The notes under the pieces are model-generated. The model saw nothing but the letters and a program-made list of their open reading frames with translations. It searched no databases and had not been told where the DNA came from. Positions 28,406 to 38,119 of a DNA stretch of 64,000 nt are shown one piece after another. The DNA is taken from positions 452,712 to 516,711 of the forward strand of contig NZ_CAJVCE010000003.1 of the NCBI RefSeq assembly GCF_910594985.1. Reading direction: 5' to 3'. The DNA comes from Paenibacillus allorhizosphaerae. GTDB lineage: Bacteria > Bacillota > Bacilli > Paenibacillales > NBRC-103111. The position numbers were made by a program, and so were the translations under genes. The stretch's first letter is position 1; the number at the start of each line of letters is the position of its first letter.

Positions 28406-28786
28406 CTAGTACTCTTTCTTTAATTGCTCCAGTTCAGCCAAGCATTTCTCCGCAAACCGAATCGTCCGCCGAAGCTGATCCATATCCGTCTCCAGCGCTT
28501 GCTGCAGCGACTGCTTATAGTCGGGAACGGTCCCATGATAAGGCCGAATCGTATCGATCGGCATCAGAGCGATTTCCTGGAAGCTGAGCGCCCGCCGCTG
28601 ATGAAAGTACGCAACGTCCGGATTATCCGGATGATGCAAATTCCCCTGCGTCGGATGGTTGAGTACCGCGAGAATTTTCACAGCCGCTTTCGCCGCCGAC
28701 GTCTGTTCCACGATTTCTCCTACGTACTCCCCTGTTTTGTATGACGCTCTAACCAAGCTGCCTACAGTTAATCCAATTTGGTTCAC
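28406..28786 (-). CDS. kapB: KapB-like kinase-associated protein
   Basis: 126 residues from GTG 28786, which follows GGAGGATAACCGA. The conserved core YKTGEYVGEIVE, LNHPTQGNLHHP and YFHQRRALSF matches KapB, described in Bacillus as needed for signalling through the KinB sporulation kinase and encoded beside kinB. No lipobox is visible in the chosen frame. Here too it precedes a polytopic histidine kinase gene, but that kinase is paired with its own regulator. Confidence 0.82.
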   Translation of the reverse strand: MNQIGLTVGSLVRASYKTGEYVGEIVEQTSAAKAAVKILAVLNHPTQGNLHHPDNPDVAYFHQRRALSFQEIALMPIDTIRPYHGTVPDYKQSLQQALETDMDQLRRTIRFAEKCLAELEQLKKEY

Positions 28787-28806
28787 TCGGTTATCCTCCT
28801 TCACTT

Positions 28807-29148
28807 TCAAATTGTATGTGCGTCTTGCTTAATAAAGCGATACAGTTCATCGACCGAGTCCATGCGATACCGGCGCTGCGCAACCACTCCTCTGTCCAGC
28901 TGCAGCAAGCAAGGCACGCTCTCGACCTTCCACTCGAACGGCAAGCTTCGGCAAACATTCACATTGCATTTGCCCAGGGGAAGCCGCGGGTCGAGTTCCA
29001 GCACAATTTCCAGCATCCGTTCGCCGACCTTGCATGTACCGCAAAGCGGCGTGTAAAAAAATACGTACCGGATTGCCGTGCCGTCTACGGACGCATCGTC
29101 TGTCGTCCATTGCTGCAGCTGCGCTTCCGTCCATTCTTGCAGTTTCAT
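28807..29148 (-). CDS. Thioredoxin-family protein
   Basis: 113 residues from ATG 29148 with GGAGG eight bases upstream. Thioredoxin fold with FFYTPLCGTCKVGERML; the active site is CGTC instead of CGPC, which usually changes the redox potential. The cis-proline is in VESVPCLL, and two further cysteines lie in the middle (GKCNVNVC). No signal peptide. First gene of the run leading to kapB, the kinase and the regulator. Confidence 0.85.
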   Translation of the reverse strand: MKLQEWTEAQLQQWTTDDASVDGTAIRYVFFYTPLCGTCKVGERMLEIVLELDPRLPLGKCNVNVCRSLPFEWKVESVPCLLQLDRGVVAQRRYRMDSVDELYRFIKQDAHTI

Positions 29149-29243
29149 CCGCCTCGCCTCCGACTCTTTCAGTAGTAAAGTATTGCTTCCGGGCACTCTT
29201 ATCCAGTAGAATGAAACTATTATGGACAGGGTAGGTGTATACG

Positions 29244-29462
29244 ATGTCGGACTCCACGAACACGAACGATACGTCGGGGGCTCCCGAAGCCACGCGCAAG
29301 GTGAGCCTGGCGGACGCGATTAAAAACAAGCTCGCACAAAAAAAGCAATCGCAGCATGATGCAAAGGGCAACGGTCAGCAACGCGCAGGCAATGATGCCG
29401 TGATGCGCAGCCAAAATAACAAAAAGCCGAACAACCAACGGCGTCGAACCGGCGGAAGCTGA
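29244..29462 (+). CDS. Small basic hydrophilic protein
   Basis: 72 residues from ATG 29244, six bases after AGGTG. Acidic N-terminus, a short helix (SLADAIKNKLAQKKQ) and a tail rich in Asn, Gln, Arg and Lys. No family recognised; composition suggests a disordered nucleic-acid-binding or spore-type protein, which is speculation. A strong terminator follows at once, supporting a real gene. Confidence 0.55.
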   Translation: MSDSTNTNDTSGAPEATRKVSLADAIKNKLAQKKQSQHDAKGNGQQRAGNDAVMRSQNNKKPNNQRRRTGGS

Positions 29463-29479
29463 TCGGGCCGCATGGAAAA

Positions 29480-29529
29480 GAAGGATGAGCGCTGTCTTCG
29501 CTTGAAGGCAGCGGCTCATCCTTTTTTTG
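29480..29529 (+). terminator. Rho-independent terminator
   Basis: AAGGATGAGCCGCTG-type stem (29482 onward, one bulge) closing on its complement, followed by seven T. It ends the small gene; its A-rich 5' side may also serve the convergent ABC-F gene. Confidence 0.75.
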
Positions 29530-29541
29530 CGTTGGCCCGTC

Positions 29542-31365
<1,824 letters not shown>

Positions 31366-33291
31366 TTACTTGGTCTTGGCGATGCTCTCGACGAGCTCGG
31401 ACAGCTCCGCCCATCGATCCATCGCTTGTTCCAACTGCGCGGTCAACTCCTGCTCCTCCTGAAACAGCTGCTGTACTTTTCCGTAGTCGCTGCCCGCTTG
31501 GGCGATCTCGGCTTTGACCTGCTCCAGCCGTTCTTCGAGCCCGGCGATTTTGGCTTCGATTCCGTCCCACTCTTTCTGTTCATTGTAAGACAGCTTCTTC
31601 GGCCGATTCGAATCGCGTCTGGATTCATTGGCCGCGTTTGCTCCTGACGGTTCCGGCTTCGTCTCCCGCTTCAGCTGCTCTTCGGCCTGACGCTCTTGTT
31701 TGACCGCTTCCATGTACTCCGTGTAGTTGCCGAAAAAGCGGCGAATGCGTCCGTCGCCTTCAAAGACGAACAGGTGGTCGGCCGTTCGGTCCAGGAAATA
31801 GCGGTCATGGGAAACCGTAATGACGACGCCGGGGAAATCGTCCAAATATTCTTCCAGCACGGTTAACGTTTGAATGTCCAAATCGTTCGTAGGCTCGTCG
31901 AGCAGCAGCACGTTTGGTTCTCCCATCAATGTGCGAAGCAAGTACAGCCTGCGCTTCTCCCCGCCGGACAGCTTTCCGATCGGCGTCCACTGCTGTGCAG
32001 GGGAGAACAGGAACCGTTCCATCATTTGCGCCGCCGTTACGCTATCGCCGGACGCCGTACGCACCACTTCCGCGACTTCCTTGATATAGTCGATCGCCCG
32101 CATCTTATCGTTCATTTCGACGGTTTCCTGCGTGTAGTAAGCGAGTTTCACGGTCGGACCGACATCGATCGTGCCGCTGTCCGGCGTCAGCCGTCCGGCC
32201 AGCAGGTTAAGAAACGTCGACTTCCCGGTCCCGTTTGGACCGATAATGCCGATACGGTCCTCCGGCAGCACGATATAGCTGAAGCTGTCCACGATCGGGC
32301 GCGACCCGAACGATTTGGAGACATGCTCCAGCTCCATAATTTTTTTGCCGAGCCGGCTTCCGCCGAGCGAGATGTCGAGCTGTGCGGCAGGCCCATCCAC
32401 TTTCTTGTCGCGCAGCGCGACGACGCGTTCGATCCTCGCTTTCTGCTTGGTCGTCCGTGCTTTGGCACCTCTGCGAAGCCAGGCTAGCTCGCGGCGCAGC
32501 AGATTTTGCCGCTTATCTTCTTCCGCGGCTTCCCGCTCGAGACGATCCGCTTTCTTTTCCAAAAATGCCGCATAATTGCCTTCGTAGCTGTACAGCTCCC
32601 CGCGATCCAACTCGAAAATGCGGTTCGTGACCCGGTCAAGAAAGTAACGGTCATGCGTGACAAGCAGCAATGCCCCCTTCCACTTGCTCAAAAACTCTTC
32701 GAGCCATTCCACCGTCTCGTGATCGATATGGTTCGTCGGCTCGTCCAAAATGAGCAAATCCGCCGGTTGGATCAGTACGCGAGCCATCGCGACCCGTTTG
32801 CGCTGGCCTCCGGATAGCATGCCGACCTTTTGCCCGAAATCGCGGATGCCGAGCTGGGTCAGCACCGTCTTGGCGACAGTGCCGGCTTCCCACGCGCCCG
32901 TTGCGTCCATGCGCTGCTGAGCGGCGAACAGCTTCGCCTGCTTCTTCTCGTCCTCGGGCGACAGCTGCAGCTCCGCAAGTGCCGATTCGTATTCCCGCAG
33001 CGCCTGCATGAGCGGCGTATCGCCGAAGAACACTTGCTCCAGCACCGTCGATTCGGTATCGAAATCCGGATTTTGCGGCAAGTATTCCACACGAAAATGA
33101 TTGGCGTGCGTCAGCTTTCCTTTCTCCACGGGTTCGAGCCCGGCCATCACTTTCAGCAGCGTCGATTTTCCCGTTCCGTTGACGCCGACAAGTCCGATTC
33201 GCTCCTTCTCGTTGATTTGAAAGTCGATATGATCGAACAGCACTTTCTCGCCGTAGCTTACATAAAGTTGTTCCACGGTCAAAATATTCAT
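31366..33291 (-). CDS. ABC-F ATPase, Uup/YfmR-like
   Basis: 641 residues from ATG 33291, ten bases after AGGAG. Domain 1: Walker A GVNGTGKST, signature LSGGQRKR, Walker [13 protein letters not shown]. Domain 2: GPNGTGKST, LSGGEKRR and [12 protein letters not shown]. The C-terminal 90 residues form a charged coiled coil (ELTAQLEQAMDRWAEL near the end), the ribosome- or DNA-binding tail typical of Uup/YfmR. Likely a translation factor acting at difficult nascent-chain sequences. Six-base-plus spacing follows the M42 gene, so they may be co-transcribed. Confidence 0.9.
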   Translation of the reverse strand: MNILTVEQLYVSYGEKVLFDHIDFQINEKERIGLVGVNGTGKSTLLKVMAGLEPVEKGKLTHANHFRVEYLPQNPDFDTESTVLEQVFFGDTPLMQALREYESALAELQLSPEDEKKQAKLFAAQQRMDATGAWEAGTVAKTVLTQLGIRDFGQKVGMLSGGQRKRVAMARVLIQPADLLILDEPTNHIDHETVEWLEEFLSKWKGALLLVTHDRYFLDRVTNRIFELDRGELYSYEGNYAAFLEKKADRLEREAAEEDKRQNLLRRELAWLRRGAKARTTKQKARIERVVALRDKKVDGPAAQLDISLGGSRLGKKIMELEHVSKSFGSRPIVDSFSYIVLPEDRIGIIGPNGTGKSTFLNLLAGRLTPDSGTIDVGPTVKLAYYTQETVEMNDKMRAIDYIKEVAEVVRTASGDSVTAAQMMERFLFSPAQQWTPIGKLSGGEKRRLYLLRTLMGEPNVLLLDEPTNDLDIQTLTVLEEYLDDFPGVVITVSHDRYFLDRTADHLFVFEGDGRIRRFFGNYTEYMEAVKQERQAEEQLKRETKPEPSGANAANESRRDSNRPKKLSYNEQKEWDGIEAKIAGLEERLEQVKAEIAQAGSDYGKVQQLFQEEQELTAQLEQAMDRWAELSELVESIAKTK

Positions 33292-33324
33292 GAGCGCTCC
33301 GCTCCTTTCTGGCTGCACTGCATT

Positions 33325-34386
33325 TTATTGCTTGTCGTAGCCCGCTGCCGGCTCCATGACATATGCGGCAAGCAGCGTCGTCGTATGGCGTATGCCGTCC
33401 AAATGCGTTCGCTCCATGGCATGGGATGCGTGTACCCCGGGGCCGATCAATGCGGCACGAATGTTGTTGCCGCCCCGGAGCGCCGCGGAAGCGTCCGAGC
33501 CGTATTGCGGATAAATGTCCACCGCATAGGACAATTGTTCGCTCTCCGCAAGCTCGATCAACCTGGAGGTCATGGCGTAATCGTATGGCCCGGAAGAATC
33601 TTTCGCACAGATTGAGACGTCAAATTCGGTACAGCTCAGATCGTCGCCCATCGCCCCCATATCGACGGCAATCATCTCGCTGATCTCGCCGGGAATCCAG
33701 GCGGCTCCGTGCCCTACTTCCTCGTAGGTGCTGATCAATATTTTCAGTGTATACGCCGGCTGCAGCTTCTCCCGTTTCAACCATTCGAGCAAACCGAAGA
33801 TGGCAGCAACGCCGGCTTTATCGTCAAGATGGCGCGATTTGACGAAGCCGTTTGCTTTAAATTCCGTTCGAGGCTGAAAGGAGATGATATCGCCTACACG
33901 AATGCCTAGCGCTTTGACATCGTCCGCATTGCGTACTTGTTCATCCAGCCTTACTTCCATTACCGTTTCTTCCCGCTTCATCTCGCGCGCATCGGGGTAC
34001 ACATGCACCGACGGCTTCGTCGTCATGATCGTCCCGTCATACACGTTGCCATTCCGCGTATGCACCTGGCAATATTCGTTTTCCACAGAGCCGAGCATGT
34101 AGCCGCCAACCAACGTGAAGCGCAGCGCGCCGTTCGCTTTAATCGACCGTACCATCGCACCCAGCGTATCGACGTGCCCGGATATGCCGATGACGCGCTC
34201 GCTGCTTGTGCCCGGCACGGTGATGATCCCGCAGCCTTTGGGGGTGAAGCTCATTTCGTACCCGAGTTTATTCGCTTCCGCTGCCAATTTGTTCATGACG
34301 TCCCCGCAATAACCGCTCGGACTTGGCGTGGACAGTAGCAGTTGTAACAGTTCCTTCACATAATCCATTTGAATCCGTTGTTTCAT
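33325..34386 (-). CDS. M42-family aminopeptidase
   Basis: 353 residues. Metal and catalytic residues: GHVDTLG (first H/D), LDDKAG (bridging D), YEEVG (catalytic and metal E pair), VDMGAMG (D) and HASHAMERTH (last H). This matches cobalt- or zinc-dependent M42 aminopeptidases of the YsdC/FrvX/glutamyl-aminopeptidase group, which form large tetrahedral particles and trim peptides. No signal peptide. Confidence 0.92.
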   Translation of the reverse strand: MKQRIQMDYVKELLQLLLSTPSPSGYCGDVMNKLAAEANKLGYEMSFTPKGCGIITVPGTSSERVIGISGHVDTLGAMVRSIKANGALRFTLVGGYMLGSVENEYCQVHTRNGNVYDGTIMTTKPSVHVYPDAREMKREETVMEVRLDEQVRNADDVKALGIRVGDIISFQPRTEFKANGFVKSRHLDDKAGVAAIFGLLEWLKREKLQPAYTLKILISTYEEVGHGAAWIPGEISEMIAVDMGAMGDDLSCTEFDVSICAKDSSGPYDYAMTSRLIELAESEQLSYAVDIYPQYGSDASAALRGGNNIRAALIGPGVHASHAMERTHLDGIRHTTTLLAAYVMEPAAGYDKQ

Positions 34387-34407
34387 CGCGATTCATGCCT
34401 CCGTTAT

Positions 34408-34436
34408 TTGATTCTCGTGTCATTTTCGTGTAAGCT
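34408..34436 (+). promoter_or_regulatory. Putative promoter of ASCH gene
   Basis: TTGATT and TAAGCT separated by 17 bases, 38 bases before the ATG. Weak -10 match. Confidence 0.3.
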
Positions 34437-34474
34437 ACGTTAGGATTCTAACTTAAAGGAGGTTACAACAAACG

Positions 34475-34804
34475 ATGTCTGAAACTTTGCCACCGAAAAC
34501 CTGTAGTATCGACCGTCTTGTTACCAAAGAAGACGATGTTGCGAAAGTGCTTAGCGGCGAAAAGACCGCAACCCGCCGGAACGGCCGATATGCCGATCCG
34601 GGCGAAATTATGGAACTGAACGGCCGCCAATTCGAGGTAACCAAAGTGTACCAGCAGTCGCTTGGCGAATTGACCGACGAAGCGGTGAAAACCGAAGGCT
34701 TCGCGAATGTCGATGAGTATAAAAATTATATTTTATCGATGCATGCCGGCATGCCTTGGCTTCCGCAAATGAAAGTCTGGGTACACGAATTCCGCGCGAT
34801 CTAA
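34475..34804 (+). CDS. ASCH-domain protein
   Basis: 109 residues. The motif EKTATRR, followed by the small beta-barrel elements ADPGEIMELNGRQFEV and KVWVHEF, fits the ASCH fold, a PUA-like RNA-binding or nucleobase-processing domain. A perfect AAAGGAGG precedes the ATG. Single gene between a divergent M42 peptidase and a long-loop hairpin. Exact substrate unknown. Confidence 0.75.
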   Translation: MSETLPPKTCSIDRLVTKEDDVAKVLSGEKTATRRNGRYADPGEIMELNGRQFEVTKVYQQSLGELTDEAVKTEGFANVDEYKNYILSMHAGMPWLPQMKVWVHEFRAI

Positions 34805-34814
34805 AGATACAAAA

Positions 34815-34906
34815 ACAGTGCAGCGGGCAAACGGACGCACGCCATCCGCGCTTATCGGTCTGCGGTTGGCCGTGGGCAAGTGCCTGCTGCACTGATTCAG
34901 TTTTTA
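34815..34906 (+). terminator. Long-loop terminator hairpin
   Basis: CAGTGCAGCGGGCA pairs with TGCCTGCTGCACTG (one mismatch) around a loop of about 50 bases and is followed by five T. It could also be a structured leader of the next gene at 34932. Confidence 0.5.
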
Positions 34907-34931
34907 ATTAAGGCTTGGAGGCTTCTCACCC

Positions 34932-35363
34932 ATGTATCCTTGGATCGTATTCATTCATTCCGTCAGCGCGATGGTATCCATCGGACCGTTCTTCGTGCTG
35001 ATCCCCATGCTTCGCAAGCTGCAGACCGCGGAAGGCGAGCTGAAATCTTCCTACCTGGACTCTTTTCACTTTGTCGTCCGATTATCCAAACACGCCGGTC
35101 ATGTCCTTGTCTTCTCCGGATTGCTACTCATGTGGCTCGGCCGCTGGCCGTGGACGACCCCTTATATCGCGGGAACGTTCGTCGTTCTGTTCGCCTCGCT
35201 TTTTTTCATGGCACGGGCCTTTTCCCCGACGATCCGCAAACTCCGGCAGCCTGAGAACGACCATCCGGCCCTGCTGCGAAAGCTGAGACGATCGCTTTAC
35301 TTATATTTGTTCGTGCTGTTCGTTATGCTGTGGCTCATGATGATGAAGCCCCTGCTGTGGTAA
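34932..35363 (+). CDS. Four-helix membrane protein (DUF2269-like)
   Basis: 143 residues, four membrane segments at about 3-25, 50-70, 76-96 and 118-140. HSVSAMVSIGPFF and the conserved His in SKHAGHVLVFSG suggest a haem- or metal-related small membrane family such as DUF2269, but I am not certain. GGAGG lies ten bases upstream. It stands alone on the + strand. Confidence 0.7.
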   Translation: MYPWIVFIHSVSAMVSIGPFFVLIPMLRKLQTAEGELKSSYLDSFHFVVRLSKHAGHVLVFSGLLLMWLGRWPWTTPYIAGTFVVLFASLFFMARAFSPTIRKLRQPENDHPALLRKLRRSLYLYLFVLFVMLWLMMMKPLLW

Positions 35364-35378
35364 CCATTGCGCCGTGGA

Positions 35379-35669
35379 TCAGCTTTCAAAATCGACGCAA
35401 ACGCTCGTTCCATCCAGCACCTGCTTCATATGCGCTTTGACTTCCATATGAAGCGGGTGAACGTCGTATTTCTGCAGGTCGTCCAGCGAATCGAATTTCG
35501 TAATCAACGCAATGTCATAAGACCGGTCCTGATGAAGCACGTCCATGCCAACTTCGATATGCCGGAGGTACGGAATTTTTCCTTCCATGTTCTTCAGTAC
35601 ATCGTAAGTCACTTTGACGGATTCCGGGGATCGGTCTTTTAATTTGAAAAATACAACATGGGTAATCAT
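35379..35669 (-). CDS. Dabb-domain (stress-responsive A/B barrel) protein
   Basis: 96 residues with MITHVVFFKLKD at the start, the central GMDVLHQDRSYDIALI and the FDSLDDLQKYDVHPLH block, all typical of Dabb dimeric alpha-beta barrels. Related proteins act as monooxygenases, cyclases or are of unknown function. It follows the ABC-F gene at 35698 on the same strand by 28 bases. Confidence 0.88.
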   Translation of the reverse strand: MITHVVFFKLKDRSPESVKVTYDVLKNMEGKIPYLRHIEVGMDVLHQDRSYDIALITKFDSLDDLQKYDVHPLHMEVKAHMKQVLDGTSVCVDFES

Positions 35670-35697
35670 TCTCGGCTCGACTCCTCTACCATTATCT

Positions 35698-37257
35698 TTA
35701 TTTCACAGCGTTGGCCGCGGACCATTGTTCCACGTCCCATACTTTCGTAACCCAATCCTCGTAAAATTCCGGCTCGTGGCACACGAGCAGCACCGTGCCC
35801 TTATATTCTTTCAGCGACCGCTTCAGTTCGTCTTTCGCCGCAACGTCCAAGTGATTGGTCGGCTCGTCGAACAAAATCCAGTTGCTTTCCCGCATGAGCA
35901 GTTTGCACAGGCGCACTTTGGCTTGCTCTCCGCCGCTGAGACTGCTTAAAGGACGCGTAATGTGCTCATTGGTTAATCCGCACCGCGCCAGTGCCGCGCG
36001 CACCTCATGCTGATTCATATGGGAGAACTCATTCCATACATCGTCAATCGGCGTCAGATTCGGCGCCTTTACTTCCTGCTCGAAGTAGGACGGATACAAG
36101 AAATCGCCCAGATACGTTTTGCCGCTGAACGGCTCTATTTTACCCAAAATTGTTTTCAGCAGCGTCGATTTCCCTACGCCGTTGCAGCCGACGATCGCAA
36201 TTTTGTCGCCTCGCTCAATCGACATGTTCATTTTCGGAAGAAGGGCATGCGAGTATCCGATTTCCATGTCTTTTCCCTCAAACACGAGACGGCCGCTGGC
36301 GCGCGATTCCTTAAACACGAACGTCGGCTTCAGCGCCTCCTCCGGGCGGTCGATGCGATCGATCCGTTCCAGCTGCTTTTGACGGCTTTTGGCCCGGCCG
36401 GATGTGGAATACCGCGCCTTATTGCGCTGTATGAAATCTTCCTGCTTCTTGATATATTCCTGCTGCTTTTCATAAGCGTCGATATGCTGCTGCTTGTTGA
36501 TATCGGCCATTTGCAAAAATTTCTCATAATTGGCCGTATAACGCGTCAGTTTCGCAAACTCCAGATGATAAACGACGCTGACGACTTTATTCATAAATTC
36601 CGTATCATGGGAAATCAGCATGAATGCGTAAGGATAATTTTGCAAATAATCCGTGAGCCATTCGATATGCTCCACGTCCAAATAGTTGGTCGGCTCGTCC
36701 AAAAGCAGCACCGTAGGCTGTTCGAGCAAAAGCTTGGCGAGCAGCACTTTTGTCCGCTGTCCGCCGCTGAGCTGCGCCACGTCGCGGTCCAATCCAATGG
36801 CAGCCAGGCCGAGACCGTTAGCCATTTCCTCCACTTTCACGTCAAGCAAATAAAAGCCGCTGTTTTCCAGCCGGTCTTGAATTTCGCCCATCTGTTCAAG
36901 CAGCAGTTCCAGCTGCTCGGGATCGGCATCCGCCATCTGTTCCGTTATGCCGTTCAGCTCCTTCTCGAGCTCGAACAGCGGCAAAAACGCATCTTTCAGT
37001 ACTTCCCTGACGGTTTTGCCCGGGGTCAGCTTCGTGTGCTGATCCAAATAGCCGTAATTCACTTTCGGCGTCCATTCCACTTTCCCGGTATCCTTGAGCA
37101 ATTGACCGGTTAATATATTCATCAGCGTCGATTTGCCGACGCCATTCGCCCCTACCAGACCTACATGCTCGCCCGGCAGCAGGCGGAACGATACGTTTTT
37201 GAACAACACTCTGCCACCAAAACTGTGACTTAACTCTTCAACCGTTAACAAGCTCAT
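35698..37257 (-). CDS. ABC-F ATPase, YfmM-like
   Basis: 519 residues. Walker A GANGVGKST and GCNGVGKST; signatures LSGGQRTK and LSGGEQAK; Walker [12 protein letters not shown] and [11 protein letters not shown]. The inter-domain linker is coiled and rich in Lys, Gln and Glu, with ARYSTSGRAKSRQKQ. Length and linker resemble YfmM of Bacillus. Third ABC-F protein in 8 kb. Some ABC-F proteins give antibiotic resistance, but the sequence alone does not show this here. Confidence 0.88.
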   Translation of the reverse strand: MSLLTVEELSHSFGGRVLFKNVSFRLLPGEHVGLVGANGVGKSTLMNILTGQLLKDTGKVEWTPKVNYGYLDQHTKLTPGKTVREVLKDAFLPLFELEKELNGITEQMADADPEQLELLLEQMGEIQDRLENSGFYLLDVKVEEMANGLGLAAIGLDRDVAQLSGGQRTKVLLAKLLLEQPTVLLLDEPTNYLDVEHIEWLTDYLQNYPYAFMLISHDTEFMNKVVSVVYHLEFAKLTRYTANYEKFLQMADINKQQHIDAYEKQQEYIKKQEDFIQRNKARYSTSGRAKSRQKQLERIDRIDRPEEALKPTFVFKESRASGRLVFEGKDMEIGYSHALLPKMNMSIERGDKIAIVGCNGVGKSTLLKTILGKIEPFSGKTYLGDFLYPSYFEQEVKAPNLTPIDDVWNEFSHMNQHEVRAALARCGLTNEHITRPLSSLSGGEQAKVRLCKLLMRESNWILFDEPTNHLDVAAKDELKRSLKEYKGTVLLVCHEPEFYEDWVTKVWDVEQWSAANAVK

Positions 37258-37392
37258 GAAAATTTGATTTCCCCTGTCCTTGAAAAGTAACTTATATAGT
37301 ATAACATTAGAAACGATAAGTAATCTAGATGAGATTACGTTTCGAATGTTTCAAGGAAATTTACCGATTTAACGCGGTCGCTCCTCCTCGCA

Positions 37393-37788
37393 TTACTTCG
37401 ATCCAGTCTCGAGAAAAGTCAATACCCGCTTTACTTCCGGATGATCGGCCACTTCATTGACAGGAAACCATTGCAAGTCAACTAATTCCTGTTCGCTCTC
37501 GCCTAGTTCGGGATCGCTGCCCAGTTGTGCCGTACCGCCGATGATTTTTCCAAAATAGCAGTAATAAGTGCCATTTATTTTCGCACTGAAATATTCGCAC
37601 ACTTGATCCGTGATTTCGATTTCAAGTTCCGTCTCTTCCTTCGTTTCCCGAATGGCACATTGCGACGGTGATTCGCCGGCTTCTATTCTCCCGCCGGGGA
37701 AGGTCCAGAACGTCTCATCCTTGTAAGTTTGTCTTACCATTAAAATCATGCCGTCATTGACGATCGCGGCGCAGCTTCGGTTTGCCAT
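37393..37788 (-). CDS. NUDIX hydrolase
   Basis: 131 residues from ATG 37788; GGAG lies upstream and the longer frame is unsupported. The Nudix box reads GGRIEAGESPSQCAI then RETKEETEL, complete for metal binding. A small MutT-like enzyme that hydrolyses a nucleoside diphosphate linked to another group; specificity unknown. Confidence 0.9.
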   Translation of the reverse strand: MANRSCAAIVNDGMILMVRQTYKDETFWTFPGGRIEAGESPSQCAIRETKEETELEIEITDQVCEYFSAKINGTYYCYFGKIIGGTAQLGSDPELGESEQELVDLQWFPVNEVADHPEVKRVLTFLETGSK

Positions 37789-38119
37789 ACTCCGAATCTC
37801 CTCTCCTCTTCTGTAGTAAAGCGGAATGGAATGATCATACACAAGTATACAACAATTTTTTGCGTTTCTGCTGCACTCGGATTGATCCCTGTATACCCCT
37901 ATGCATCCCAAATCATGAATGGTCGATGCGGCCGTAACAAAACATGCAGCCAATCGATACGAACGTCATAAAAACCGGGCAGCCTGTCGTGGGCTGCCCG
38001 GTTTTTATACAATTTAGCTGTGATGCGGTTCAATAGTTCTTAAGTTTCTGCCTTTTCGGTTGCCCGCTGGATTCCCATTTCCGGATCGCATTCCTTATCA
38101 TTGTCGGGCATGCATCGTC
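37789..38119. other. Intergenic region after NUDIX start
   Basis: 331 bases. It holds the NUDIX promoter side and the terminator at 37970-38006. Nothing else could be supported; the 5' extension of the NUDIX frame is not translated by any visible start signal. Confidence 0.5.
37970..38006. terminator. Strong terminator hairpin
   Basis: AAAACCGGGCAGCC pairs with GGCTGCCCGGTTTT around six bases, with A-run and T-run on either side. It ends the beta-propeller gene on the minus strand. Confidence 0.8.

Noticed and set aside
36007..37113. + strand frame of 368 codons opposite the YfmM-like gene
   Set aside because: Same antisense character; the minus strand is a complete ABC-F gene.
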